From: Bryoerythrophyllum caledonicum
Lineage: Eukaryota; Streptophyta; Bryopsida; Pottiales; Pottiaceae
Direction of reading: 5' to 3'
NCBI GenBank assembly: GCA_963971425.1
Contig: OZ020514.1
Coordinates: forward strand, 20,309,406-20,373,405
DNA length: 64,000 nucleotides
The notes below the pieces were generated by a model. That model ran no database searches, was not told the origin of the DNA, and saw only the letters and a list, made by a program, of their open reading frames with translations. A program made the position numbers and the translations under genes. Shown here piece after piece: positions 21,513-32,488 of the stretch. Numbering within the stretch: position 1 is the stretch's first letter; the number at the start of each line of letters is the position of its first letter.

Positions 21513-24109
21513 AATTTTTGGCAAGAAGAGGGGTTCTCAAACTAGAGTTATTTGCAGGATTGTATGTAATCCAATTCCACCTGCCAATGTTGAGCCTTTG
21601 ACATCCAGCCCTACAGCAATGGAGTTGGATCAATTTGAATCCCAACCTTCCTCCAACTAAATAGTGGAGTCTATTTCTCACCCTCTGCAAACCTTAGCAG
21701 AAATAGAGACACTAGCCGCGACAACTTTGGCAAATCTCGTTGACATGTTGCCATTCCAGTTTCTCAAGGTCTGCACCAAGCTAAAATAGCTTCTACGCTT
21801 GTCGATGCAAACGAGGAGGTTCATCATGGAGTTTTTCAAGATGCTAGCGAAGATCTTTTAACCTTGAGCCCTCCTAGATTCATGCCAAGGTTGTCTGCAC
21901 CTAACGTTGGTGGAATGAGTGAATCATGTCCCTTCATATTGGTCCGAGATCCTCTAGAGAAGGTGAGTTTCATGATTGTTCTTCTATTTCACTGTCTTCA
22001 GTTCCTAGTATATATATGACTTGCTCAAAGGATCCTCCAATGGCCATGCGCCTCACTCATGCTTACAGGTTTGCTTAACCGCAAGACTAGTACATGGAGC
22101 TACTGTGCCAACATCCCCCTGCAATTCGAAGTACACTATTGTCCTTGACTTGAATGGATTTTTGATTCATAGGACTACTCCGCCGCGCAATAGTAAATTC
22201 CTAGACCCGACTGTTGTTTCTTTCGGAGTGGTTGCATAATCTCCCTTATATTGTGATATGGAGCTGTGCGATGAAGACAAATGTCGATAGCATGTTAGTT
22301 GATGCCCTGAGGAAATCTCTCCTGACCTTTTAGTTTTGTCCCAAGCTGATACTACGATGTCAACCTTTCCGAGAAAGGAGAATCCATCCAAGCAAAACAT
22401 GCTGAAGGACCTCAAGAAACTCGCAGCACATCATGATCACGTGGACCTTGATCTTACGTTGCTCAAAGACGACAGTCCGGAGAAGAACCTCCTCAATGGC
22501 CAGTTCAATGCTATACATCCTCGTCCTTGGACTAGTGATTTGAAGGACAAGTGTCTGGCTACACGCGAGAAGCCTTGGTTGACATATATATTTTCGTCAC
22601 GCATCCATATAACAGAGTTTGTTCAGAACAATCCCCTCTCTGAATGTCAGGATGGTCGTATGTTGAGGACAAGTGAGCTTTCTGTCGATACTATAACAGG
22701 GTGTTCTCGGAAGTGGGATCGCTTGATCCCAAGATTTCAATGACACTTCAGTCTCATCGATGACAGTAATATTTTGTATATTTTTGAAGATATTTTTGTA
22801 GCCTTTTAGGATGTTCCGTCCCTTCACAAAACGACCACCATTTTTATATCCATTTTTTAATTTCTTAATTTTCCCCCTTTAATTATCGCATATATGTGTC
22901 CTTATTTGTCGCTCTTTCTTTTTCTGGACGATCGAAGGATCCATTGATGTTATTTATAACCTCTCGATCTTTTGTCATGTTCACAGCTATTACATAACCA
23001 AAAGAAAGTTATTGTATTGTCCCTCAATGGAGTCCCTTGTTTCAAGAAATGCGATTATTGTACCCCACGATGCTTCAATTGAGATAATATTGTAGTTCAT
23101 CCTGGTCTCCTAGAGTTCTTCAAAATCCTTTTGAGGTTCTTTCATGTTGGTGTTTGATCTTCCATGATTCCGTCGCGCCTAAAGAAGGTTCTTGATGTTA
23201 TCCTCCCCAAAGATATAAGGACTCGACTTCTTTTTGTCTATGGCCAGAACATGTGCTCAAGGCCACATCATTATCCTTTCTGCGACAAGGTCCTCCGGAG
23301 ACTATCAACTGATTGGAACACTAAGACTTATTGTCTCCTTGATAGAGTATTGATGGTTGATGACCAGCCAATGCGACATGTCTTCAACGGAGACCTTACT
23401 TGCTTCTTTCCAAAGCCATGGCATGGTGAAACAGCCTTCCCCAATGCCCGCAATGTTACACCTAACATCGGAATGGCCTTGCTTCCGTTCATTCTTCCCT
23501 TGCGAGCTTCTCGCTTGGTGAAGGCGTATCTTGTGCACATGAGATGGATGGAAAGTTTAGACGAAGACTGCTTGAACCATGGCTCATTCAGCAAGTATTG
23601 CGTACTTTATGAATGGTTCCTCGATTAAATAGGTATTCCCTCCATCTTTCTTATCACTACTTGTCATTGGTTTATTAAATTGAATAAAGCATCAACCGTT
23701 TTTCATCTTATTCTTCCTATCTACTTGAGTGTATAACAATCGGGAGATCCCTCGATGTGACTTGTATTACTTCAAACAGTTTTTTGACCACATCCCTCAT
23801 CAGAGGCATTGCTTCTCATTAAACTTCAATTACAGTTAATTCTCAGCAGATTCTTTGTGCCTACTTGAATGTCGCATTTTGTGCTTAACTGAATGTCGCT
23901 TTTCCATAAACTCTAAATGTTGCATTTTGTGCTTATCTATAGCTTCGACCCTACATCACTTGAAAACTTCTATACTACTTAATGCATATATTTTGTCACA
24001 GCGGTATCATTGAAGGATCTCCTAGTCCAGCCACTTATTCATATAAATAAGCCAGAGTCCAAGATTCATCCTGAAGTCCGGATTCATTAAATGTGGCATC
24101 ACTCTATTA

Positions 24110-25950
24110 TTGTATCATTTTGCAAATAAACACTCCTATGGACTTCCGCCAATGAGTATGTCCACAATTAGCACGGTCAGAAAAGAATTGTATGAAATTG
24201 TTGCCATTAAGCCATCTAGAAGCACCTTTGCAATATGCAGTGCTTGCAATGAGTCCAATCAAATTTTACTAACAATCCCAAAGGGAACATCGGCGTATAA
24301 GATATTCTACAACAACAGGCACACTCACTTGAATCACCAACAATTGCGTAGGAAGCTTTACGTGACATGGAGAGAGGAGTCGAAGGCACAATGGCTCACC
24401 TATCTTTGTATCATTCATAAAAAGATGGACACTGCAAAGACGGCTCTTCCACACATGTGGGGGACCACTAAATTGACATCATGTCTTGGACAGCTTTCCA
24501 TGAATGTCACCGGAGTGGTAGCGCACGGTCATGTGAGCGGAGCATATGCACACTTTGCTCCTACTATATGGCCTGCCGATTACAATGCCACCATCTGGTC
24601 TCTAGCTAAACTTCTTAGGCGGCTTGAAGGAGCACTATAACTTTGATGCGGGCACTCTTTGAGCACAAGTACTTGCACTTTTTGAGCACCATCTTGTAAA
24701 TTCAATGTTCAAAGCGCTCTTGAGGAGGAAGAGCAGGTGCGTTGATGCTTTAGAACCCGTGGAGCCGAGTGCTATCAGGGGACTGAAATCTTTGCCACCA
24801 AAATTCTTTTTACAGCTCAACAAGAACCAATACTTAATGGCATTCTTATCATTGTTAGCTGCTCGAGGTGTTTTCAAAGAGATTCAAACCGGCTTGTTGG
24901 TGGTCGGACATACACATGATGATATCGATGCCTACTTCAGTCATGTATTAAAAGAACTCAAGAGAAGCAATACATATATTCTAGTAGATCTTATGAAGGC
25001 TTTTATGAAGTCACAAAAACTAGCCTTCATATCCACAGTTTTCCAAGGGGTCGCCGATTTCAAACCGTGGATCAAAGGCTACATATGCAATGGGGCGGCA
25101 CGTGTGGTGATAATAAGTGATATGCATTGTTTCAAGTTCTACGTTGACAATGACGGTGTTCCTTTGATGAAGTTCAAAAAATCTGCCGTTGATGCATAGT
25201 AGCCACCCACAAATAAGCAGCCAATAAACTCTGGAAGATAGATGAATGCGGACGTCCCAAGCTCCCAAAAGAGTAATCAGAGTTTGTCTATTTCAAGCCT
25301 AGGTAGGGTAATTAGGAGCAAAACCCGGCCGGAAACCAAGATGTTGACATAAACAAGGCAAGAAAAGCGACGAAGAGCAAAAAATTTATAAAAGATGGGG
25401 CTCCGAAAGTACATTGACTACTAGCCGTCCGGAATGTCTAAGTGCGCAGGGTATGCAGAGTCAATCCATCCTTACTTGTAGTATTGGAAGGACGTCATCG
25501 ACGAGCTTGACAAGCCACTTCTAGAAATGCTCTCTAAATTTAAAGAGGGATCCTTGCTCCGCCATGATCGGAGAGGTCCTTACAAGGGAGATGGAAATCG
25601 TCTAGAATTGCTTCCACAACCATCGGATGTCACTCCCAAAGATGAGGTACTCAAGCTTTAATGCGGACGCGCCAATGAAGCGCCAAAGTCCACTTTTAAT
25701 CCCTGGTGTGACATTTGTAAGGGGTCTTTGATTTTAGTAAGACCTAGTCATCTGAAAGTCTACCTTGTTGGGCAAGGTAGAGCACTTATCAATGTCTGCA
25801 AGGATGAAGGAATTGCCAACCACGACAAATTTCTCATTAAGTACTCGGAGCCAGTTATCAAGGAGGAGAATTTGAAGAGGAAGTACCAGGACTGCTAGGA
25901 AGCCACATGGGTTATGGACCAAGAGAACCTTGTATGGTGTCATGTTAGTT
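24110..25950 (+). pseudogene. DUF7869-like (DDE/RNase-H-type) transposon-related protein remnant
   Basis: The first block (24110-24640) has a Cys pair (CSACNES), then KMDTAKTALPHM, the conserved GMDQxKTxxPH-type motif. The second block (24705-25199) has LPPKFFLQLNKNQYLMAFL, VVGHTHDDIDAYFS and YILVDLMKAF, the signature order of DUF7869 proteins. Traces continue to about 25950 (YWKDVIDELDKPLLEMLSKF near 25480). In the family as I remember it, LQLDN precedes a short linker and then NKN; here LQL joins NKN directly, so the second acidic residue seems deleted. The two blocks are in different frames and stops follow 25199. It was probably a transposase-like protein, now inactive. Confidence 0.6.
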
Positions 25951-28327
25951 CTATGTTGTTTGCAACTTGGTCAGGCAAAGATACCTAATTTACGAGGTCT
26001 ATTCCGCACAAAATGAAGGAAGCATCAATTGTAAACACAGAGAAAGCAAACGCCGCTAACCCTTAAGGGCAGACTATTCTATCTAGTTGCTCAAGGTCAT
26101 CTTGAATTAACACCATGAAGAGAAGAACTACAGGTGCGGTAATTCAAGCAAATGATAGTATGTTGATTATGAAGTTTGAGTCAAGTTGGAGTACATACCA
26201 ATTGTATTTCTAAGGCACTTGTGGTTGATCTCAAATAAATCTCTTGGATCTTACAACATTTTCTATGTTGGTAGGTACCACCCTTCTCTAGAGCTTTAAG
26301 TGTCATTCCAATGGGACAGTGCGTACATGTCCAAATCGACATTGGTCCCAGTGCCACACCCTATTTCAAATGGGTTGCTAGCTCGCTTTGAAAAATATTC
26401 CTCCTTGCCTTCAAATCATGGCTCACCGTCGTCCTCCTCTTCAGCCGATAGATCTCCATTCAGGTCCTCTTCTACTTCATACTCAATCTCCTCCTCCTCT
26501 TCCACTTCATACTCCATCTCCTCCTCCTTTACCACTTCATCCGGAACATGCAATTCACAAAAGTACTTCCTTCTGTAGCCACAATCAACCTGTAACATAA
26601 TCTCTCTTGTGTATCCAAAGTAACTACATTCCTCACCATCCACAACAACCTTACTCCTGGGTTCCCCCTTCTCTTCCTTTGCATCTAGACTTCCTTTCAT
26701 TACTTCCTTCACGTCACTCTTCTTCATTCTTGAAGCTCTCCTCTCTACTTCCGTATCTTCCCTCTTTGTCCTCTTCTTTCCGGTGGCATTACCTTTGTTT
26801 CTACCTTGGCTCTTGACTATAAGGAGTACAAGTTCAACGACAAAACAAATGGAGGACTGCGTACCTCAACCTCTTTTGATATTATCCTTCCTATCCATCC
26901 ATTCATCACACTCCTTGGTTGAAGGTACGAAAACCATTATTGATTTTAGTCGCCATTACACCAATTTTGAAATGATTCAAAGTTGATTTCAAAGTCATGA
27001 CTCATTATTATGGAGAATTAAGCATGGCTAGCCACGCGTCTTGTCATAGTGTCCTAGTGTCTTGTCACAGTCGTATTTCTGCCGCAACCCTTACTCATTA
27101 CCCAAATCATAAGAAGGTACTTGGATGATTGATATATAATGGGTCCCTCACCTCTCCTTTCCATTTTAATAGTGGCATGTTCTAAATTTACAATGAACGT
27201 GTGAAGAGGAAGTCCAATTGGTCTCAAAAACATTTGGCATGTCAGTTTGTCTAAATTTCTCTACTTGAAGATGTCGATTATTCAACGACCAATGAAGGGG
27301 TCAGCTCTCGGTGGACTTCAACAAGGAAAATCCGTTGGACCCTGAGACTACATCATTCACATAGCTACTTACTATGATTGGGTCAAAGTACTATCTACAA
27401 GTGAATTGCACTTTGTTATTGAGCGGAGGATTGCAAATTTTATTATGTGCTCTTCACTTTGCCTATGTACTGTTATATACCTAGGCTCACTTTCTACTGC
27501 AGACTCCATTCTATAAAATGGTAGATGTAATTATTCTATCCAAAGACCTCCGATCATATGCTCCACCGTATATACATGGCAATATGTAGAAGACCTTCGC
27601 TCCGCCTTTCATGAAGATAATAGGCAGCTTGTTCAGTTGATCGCAAATGTTGTTAGCTGTCAAAGTTGAAGAGAAGCGGAATATTTTAGGTAAAAATAGC
27701 CAGAGATCATCCGGCAGGACGAGCGGGACTTTCGGTATTTGGCTGCCATACAACAGACAATTGAAATATTGTCACTATTCTACTTATCTTAATGGTAGTG
27801 AATGCAAGAGTTTAGCTCCACTTTTCTTGAAGATGACTGGCGGGAGTTCAAAAAAGGGTTGTCGTACTTGAAGCCTAGATTCAAACATATTCACAACCGG
27901 AGATCTCTCGTCCATTTCGGCTAGGACGTGGATGATATTTCAAGATTTGACTACCATACAAAAAGGAATTTAAATACTGTGACTGTTCACTATATCCATA
28001 ACACACTAAATGGAAGAGCCCCGCAGTGAATGGTTAGATGAGGACAATCCTACTTAAGAGGTTGATGCTACATGACAATTTTTTGGGCAACACTACGGCA
28101 AATACTACATAGTGTGATTCTCCACCCCTTCATTTCGATAGTTTGGACCAACCAATGGTCCATCCTTTCTTCTGCAACAAATCAAAGGGATGCCACATTT
28201 AAGTAAATTAAGACTTTAGGATGAAATCTAGACTCTGGCACATTATTATGTACGGGATGCTAGACCTTAAGATCTGCCAATGTTACCATTCGCAAAGTGT
28301 TGAAAAATATTACAATCAATGAGCACA
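25951..28327. other. Long spacer without a supported gene
   Basis: This lies between the two converging gene pairs. A minus-strand frame at 26416-26727 encodes a Glu-rich protein (EEEMEYEVEEEEE) preceded by CGYRRKYFCELHVPDE. It could be an exon but has no recognisable domain. Around 27690-27780 and 27925-28010 there is a weak duplication (CCATACAA, GACTGTTC-like words). Otherwise nothing is recognised. Confidence 0.4.
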
Positions 28328-28770
28328 AAGAAAGACAGTAACTGACGCCATAACATAATGTTATGAAAAACTAAGCCATTATGTTATGGGTCAAAACTGA
28401 ATGAAAAACTGATCAAATGATAGTTACATAGAGGGATCTTCCTATAGATACATTGATAGATATGCCCATCCATGAAACACATTATCAAATAAGCATAAAA
28501 TTAATAGGCGTTCAAGTGGGGCGCAAAGATAGACAATAATAGCCATTGAATTGTTATCATGGATCACCAATACACAATAAAAAAACTGATCAAACGATAG
28601 CTACGTAGAGGGATCTTCCTATTGATACATTGATAGATCTGCCAATTCATGAAACAAATTATCTAGTAAGCATCATAGTAAAAGGTGTCCAAGGGCACTC
28701 GAAGAAAGACAGTAATACTCATTGAAGACTTTATTCATAGATCAAAAGTGAATGAGAAGCTGTGTCAAAA
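28328..28770. repeat. Tandem repeat of about 180 bp, 2.4 copies
   Basis: Blocks starting near 28328, 28526 and 28704 share AAAGA(A/T)AGACAGTAA, AACTGATCAAA, GAGGGATCTTCCTAT, ACATTGATAGAT and ATGAAACA(A/C)ATTATC. The array sits immediately downstream of the minus-strand HAD gene and contains the GGGATCTTCCTAT half of the intronic palindromes. Confidence 0.7.
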
Positions 28771-28809
28771 TAAAAATGGTAAAATCAACCATGTAATGTA
28801 GTTTTAGTT

Positions 28810-31289
28810 CTACAAAGTTTGCATTACATGGTCAATGTGCATGATTTGAGCAGTCTTTGTTTGTACTTTCCATCCATCTGATGTTGACGTAGATAGTTTT
28901 TTTACCAAGGCATAAGATCGCAGCGGAAGGATGAACGGAATCAATGCTCTAGTAATATTTGGTATGACATTGGATGCATTGGGCAAGACCATTTCATCAC
29001 GCCAAGGCTTCGGAGAGTAGCAAGCCATGTCTCCGTTAAAGACATGCCGCATTGATTGATCATCAACCATCAACATTTTATCATTAAGGCAAATTTTCTT
29101 CGTCTTTTGGTCTATTGATAGTCTTCGAAGAACCTTGTCACAGTAAGGATAAAATTGTGGCCTTGAGCACTTGTTTTGTCCATAAATGAAGAGAATTCTC
29201 AACCTTATGTCATCAGGGAGGAGCACTTGAAGAACCCTCTTTAGCCGTCCGGGGACCATGGACGACCATATACCAACATGGAAGGACCTCAATAGGATTT
29301 GAAGAACTCTATGAGACCAGATTGAACAATAATGTTGTTGTGATCGAAGCGTCGGGGGGTGCACTTATAGTATTGCTCAAAGCAAAGCAATCTGTTCACT
29401 GACAATACAATCGATTTTTTTTAGTCGTCGCGGATTGGCTGCGAACATATCAAAAGAGAAGAGCTGGAAGTTAGAGCGACAAATATTCCTATCTAGGCAT
29501 GAGAGCAAGAGAGGACATGAAGCGTGTTACATGTGGTTGTTGTAAACCATTAACAAGGATATATTGAAGCCATATTAACAAATAAACAACTCACCAATAG
29601 CAATGCTTAGTCAATGAAATTTTCCATTCTTGGAATTCCATAGTTTAGAACTCCCTAATACGTTATTACCTGCGATCGCAGACTTTCTAAATCCAATACT
29701 AGCTCCACATCCGGAAAAAGGATTCTTTCAAACAAAATCAGCAATAGGGAGCTTAGAGGCAATCATAATCTGCAGCCACGAAAGCATGGTGTTCATGAGG
29801 AACTGGTCCGGCGATTCACCAGACCACTCTGAAGAATGAACACCGTTGAACTGCCAGTTGAAGAGGTTTTCTCTGGACTGTTGTCAACGAGCAATGCCCG
29901 ATCAAGTTCGACATGCTCAAGAACACCTCTAAGGTTTCTAAGATCTTTCATCATGTATTTCTTGTCTGTCTTGCCCTTGCTTCTAGAAAAGGAAGAAAAC
30001 GCCACATTGTTCTGTGACCAAATCGACAATTACTCTCGTTCGAGAGAAGAACCAAACAGAACAGAGTTTAACATGAATTCTATGTTTTTTGGAACGGCGC
30101 AACTCCATACCACAACATTAGCCTTACTCCACAACCGGTTCAAAAATGGAACACAATCGGGTCTAGGGATACAACCGCGACCACTATCCGTTCTATGGAA
30201 CAGAAATCCATTCAAGTCCACGACGACCATGTACCTCGGATCCTTTACCTTTGAAGAGCGAGGGGCGACAGTCAGAGCAGGTGGAAGTATTTCAGCTGCA
30301 CAGAACCAAAGAGCAAGCATTAGTAGAGAGGGAAGGACATCAAAAGATCTTCCTATTTAGCAATATAGAGCACCAAAAGGAGGAAATTAGGACATCAAAA
30401 GATCTTCCTATCTAGATCTATAAAGCACCAAATGAAGGAGGCGAGGACAACACAAGGTCTTCCCATCTAGATCTATAGAACACCAAAAGAAGGAGGCTAC
30501 AATATCAGTAGATTTTCTTTACTACAAATATAGATCACGAAAAAAAGGAGGCGATGACATCAGAAGATATTCCTATCTATCGATACATTGCAAAAAGAAG
30601 AGAGTAGTGAAGGTAGAGCCGCCTCCAAGAGATGTACCTTCAGTAGAGGGTCGACCAACAGAATGGGCAGTGCAATGTGTAGTCTTCTCCCCAACAACTG
30701 CTTCATTATGAAGCAACTCCGAGTCGACCCTGTAATCCTGGCTAAACTTCAGTGAGTCTAAATTTGCATCATTGACCGCAGACTTCAACATTTTTGCAAG
30801 AGGACTGAAGGCCTGTAAAGATTCGTTGGCCTCATCGAATATCCCAGCCAGCAATTCTTCCACAATCTCCATGTCATCTGGGGAAGAAGTCCAAGCTTGA
30901 GGAGTAGGAGAAGAGGCGGTGCAATCAGTAGCAAGAAGTCGGGCAAGTGTATCTGCAACCGAGTGTTGCTCACGATCCGAGATAGTCCCCAATGCAACGC
31001 TTGAACTAGGCTGAGATGATGCATCTACCTCCATTGGCATCGGGCCGGACATAGAATGCTGAACATCGTCTGAAGGAACTTTGGGTGGTGATTAACGTTC
31101 AATCGGACATGTCACTCTTGTCCTGGAGCCAGATTTTCCTGCGGTGTGTTCCGTCGTGTGTATAAATACTGGCTTCTTATATTGAAAAACAGACGGTTTT
31201 GGCAATGGCGCAACAACTACCTCCATGTCCTATGGCAACTTTTCAACAAGGGCCTCAACAGAGTTGTCTTCGATGCCTTCATCGGCCGT
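28810..31289 (-). pseudogene. Tandem HAD (FCP1/NIF-like) gene, minus-strand copy, main part
   Basis: The order on the minus strand matches the plus copy. A leader exon at about 31289-30638 contains PLPKPSVFQYKKP, SRTRVTCPIE and PMPMEVDASSQPSSS, with donor GAAG|GTACAT. An intron at 30637-30296 is full of palindromes and ends GTGCAG. The first HAD unit has VVVDLNGFLFHRT (about 30200-30240), VVVWSCAVPKN and RALLVDNSPEK (about 29880-29910). The second HAD unit has VLSVNRLLCF in motif I position (Ser instead of Asp), HVGIWSSMVP, FIYGQNKCSRPQFYPYCDKV and KMLMVDDQSMRHVFNGD. TAA at 30030-30032 and a frameshift near 29310 interrupt it. The 5' end is displaced to 36940-37070 by the CACTA-type insertion. 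The shared Asp-to-Ser change implies the second unit was already a pseudo-phosphatase before duplication. Confidence 0.65.
30339..30590. repeat. Intronic palindrome array, 55-bp period, five units
   Basis: Cores AGATCT or variants are at 30345, 30400, 30455 (AGGTCT), 30510 (AGATTT) and 30565 (AGATAT), an exact 55-bp step. The unit contains ACATCAAAAGATCTTCCTAT, CTAGATCTATAGA and CACCAAAAG(A)AGGAGGC. All five lie in the predicted intron 30637-30296 of the HAD gene. The paralogous intron at 21963-22068 has one GGATCC-type unit. Confidence 0.85.
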
Positions 31290-31399
31290 TCCCACTATAA
31301 GAAAACCATGTTTTTGGTGTCGTCAAGGCTATTACGTATTGTGTTTTCTGTGATGTCACACGTTAGGCAAAAAATTGCTACAGTATCTCGAATTTAGTT

Positions 31400-32488
31400 T
31401 GACGTTGCATCAAACATGTTCCTGTTAAAGACAAAACACGTTCATGTCACCGTAGACATGCACGTTTTTTGTGACGTAAAAAGAAACGTGACCACGTCAG
31501 ACTGTGACGTCATTGAAAACATCGGATGTCCAGGTCAACCACAATTGCATTAAATTTTACTGTGGAATGATTGCAATCCGCTGTCTAAAAGCCAAAAATT
31601 GAGGAAATGGGCAGCTTTCATCCGTAGTGGATGAACTATGTTGCAAGGAAGGAAGAGCCAAAGGGCGACTTACACACAAGCAACCTCCACAGCATCTACA
31701 CTTTACTTTTGGAAGTGTAGGTGAGAGCAAATTGAACTTAGGTGATAGAAGTGGGAGGTGGGTTGCGGCGAAGCTCACTTCAACAGTAAGAGGAGGGAGA
31801 TTAGGAGAACAACATGGAGTAGAAAGAGGCAACTTGAAGGTGATGGAGCAAAGCAACGGGGGCTATGGCGGTGGCTATGGCGACGGCTATGGCGGCAGCT
31901 ATGGCGGGAGCCATGGAGCGGTGACGGAGCTATCTTGAAGAGCAACTTGAAGGTGACGGAGCTAGCAGGGAGCAAGGAAGGTGACCTACGGCAGATCAAG
32001 ACGGCAAGGGGAGAGCTCAAAGGGATGGCAGGGGGAGTTTTGGCCATAGCCGGCTAACCCCAGCCATAGCTGACCTCAGCCATGGCCAGGAAACCCTAGC
32101 CATAGCCAAGTTTAGTATTCACCACCGTGGAGAGGTGCTGCAGCAACAACGCCGGTACGTCCTCCACTTACTTAGAACTCGTGAAACACGTCGTGAGGTC
32201 TTCGCATCGAACTGTAGGTACGTGGTTCTAACACAAACTTGCTCGGAGCTCCACCTCGCAATCATCTTCGCGCCGAATTCCTCCTCGTGGCACAGGTCGC
32301 GCCAAGCTGCAAACTACAGCTCTCCCATCCACACAGCGCCGAACTCCAGCTCTATAGATCTTCTTGAGTGCCAAAGCTGTGACCTAGGTCGTCGCACACC
32401 CATGACGTAGTCTGAAGAACAATTTTTAGGCACCCTAAATCCTTCCTGAATGCCCATGCTCGTTCATCAATTGCCCCAACAAGCACCA
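31400..32488. other. Interior of the CACTA-type element, left part
   Basis: No transposase or recognised domain is present. A Gly-rich repeat (GGCTATGGCGG-type, 31858-31920) and scattered CATAGCC/CATGGCC words occur. The open frames at 31627-32057 follow from this repeat and are not supported as genes. Confidence 0.5.

Larger units (their letters stand above)
20880..23640 (+). pseudogene. Tandem HAD (FCP1/NIF-like) gene, plus-strand copy
   Basis: A possible exon lies at 20880-21131, followed by a charged region with a tandem duplication. The exon ending at 21962 (GAGAAG|GTGAGT) is followed by an intron to 22068 (CTTACAG). Exon 2 has VLDLNGFLIHRT (22140-22180), a NIF/FCP1 motif I with Asp kept, and later LLKDDSPEKN (about 22460-22490). 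A second HAD-like unit follows an intron ending near 22986: VLSLNGVPCF (motif I Asp replaced by Ser), a VGVWSS-like segment with TGA in place of Trp, VYGQNMCSRPHHYPFCDKV and RVLMVDDQPMRHVFNGD (about 23350-23390). It ends with TAA near 23626. Frameshifts and stops mark it as decayed. The family dephosphorylates phosphoproteins such as RNA polymerase II CTD; here only the first unit retains the catalytic-type motif. Paralogue at 28810-37070, minus. Confidence 0.65.
17786..24022. repeat. Dispersed GGATCC-centred palindromes (introns and spacers)
   Basis: Near-palindromes approximating ATCGAAGGATCCTTCGAT occur at 17786-17803 (one mismatch), 18684, 18741, 18832-18849, 22024-22042, 22931-22948, 23739-23756 (centre AGATCC) and about 24005-24022. 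Two more lie at 37205 and 37242-37258. At least four of them sit inside predicted introns of the ParB-like and HAD genes, close to a splice site. Confidence 0.75.

Noticed and set aside
16785..25950. Endogenous giant-virus insertion
   Set aside because: ParB-like, HAD and kinase-like genes together raise the idea, but spliceosomal-type introns, duplicated paralogues and lack of viral hallmark genes (capsid, DNA polymerase B) do not support it.
31627..32057. Glycine-rich protein gene
   Set aside because: The frame depends on a GGCTATGGCGG repeat inside the CACTA-type element and has no signal peptide or conserved start.
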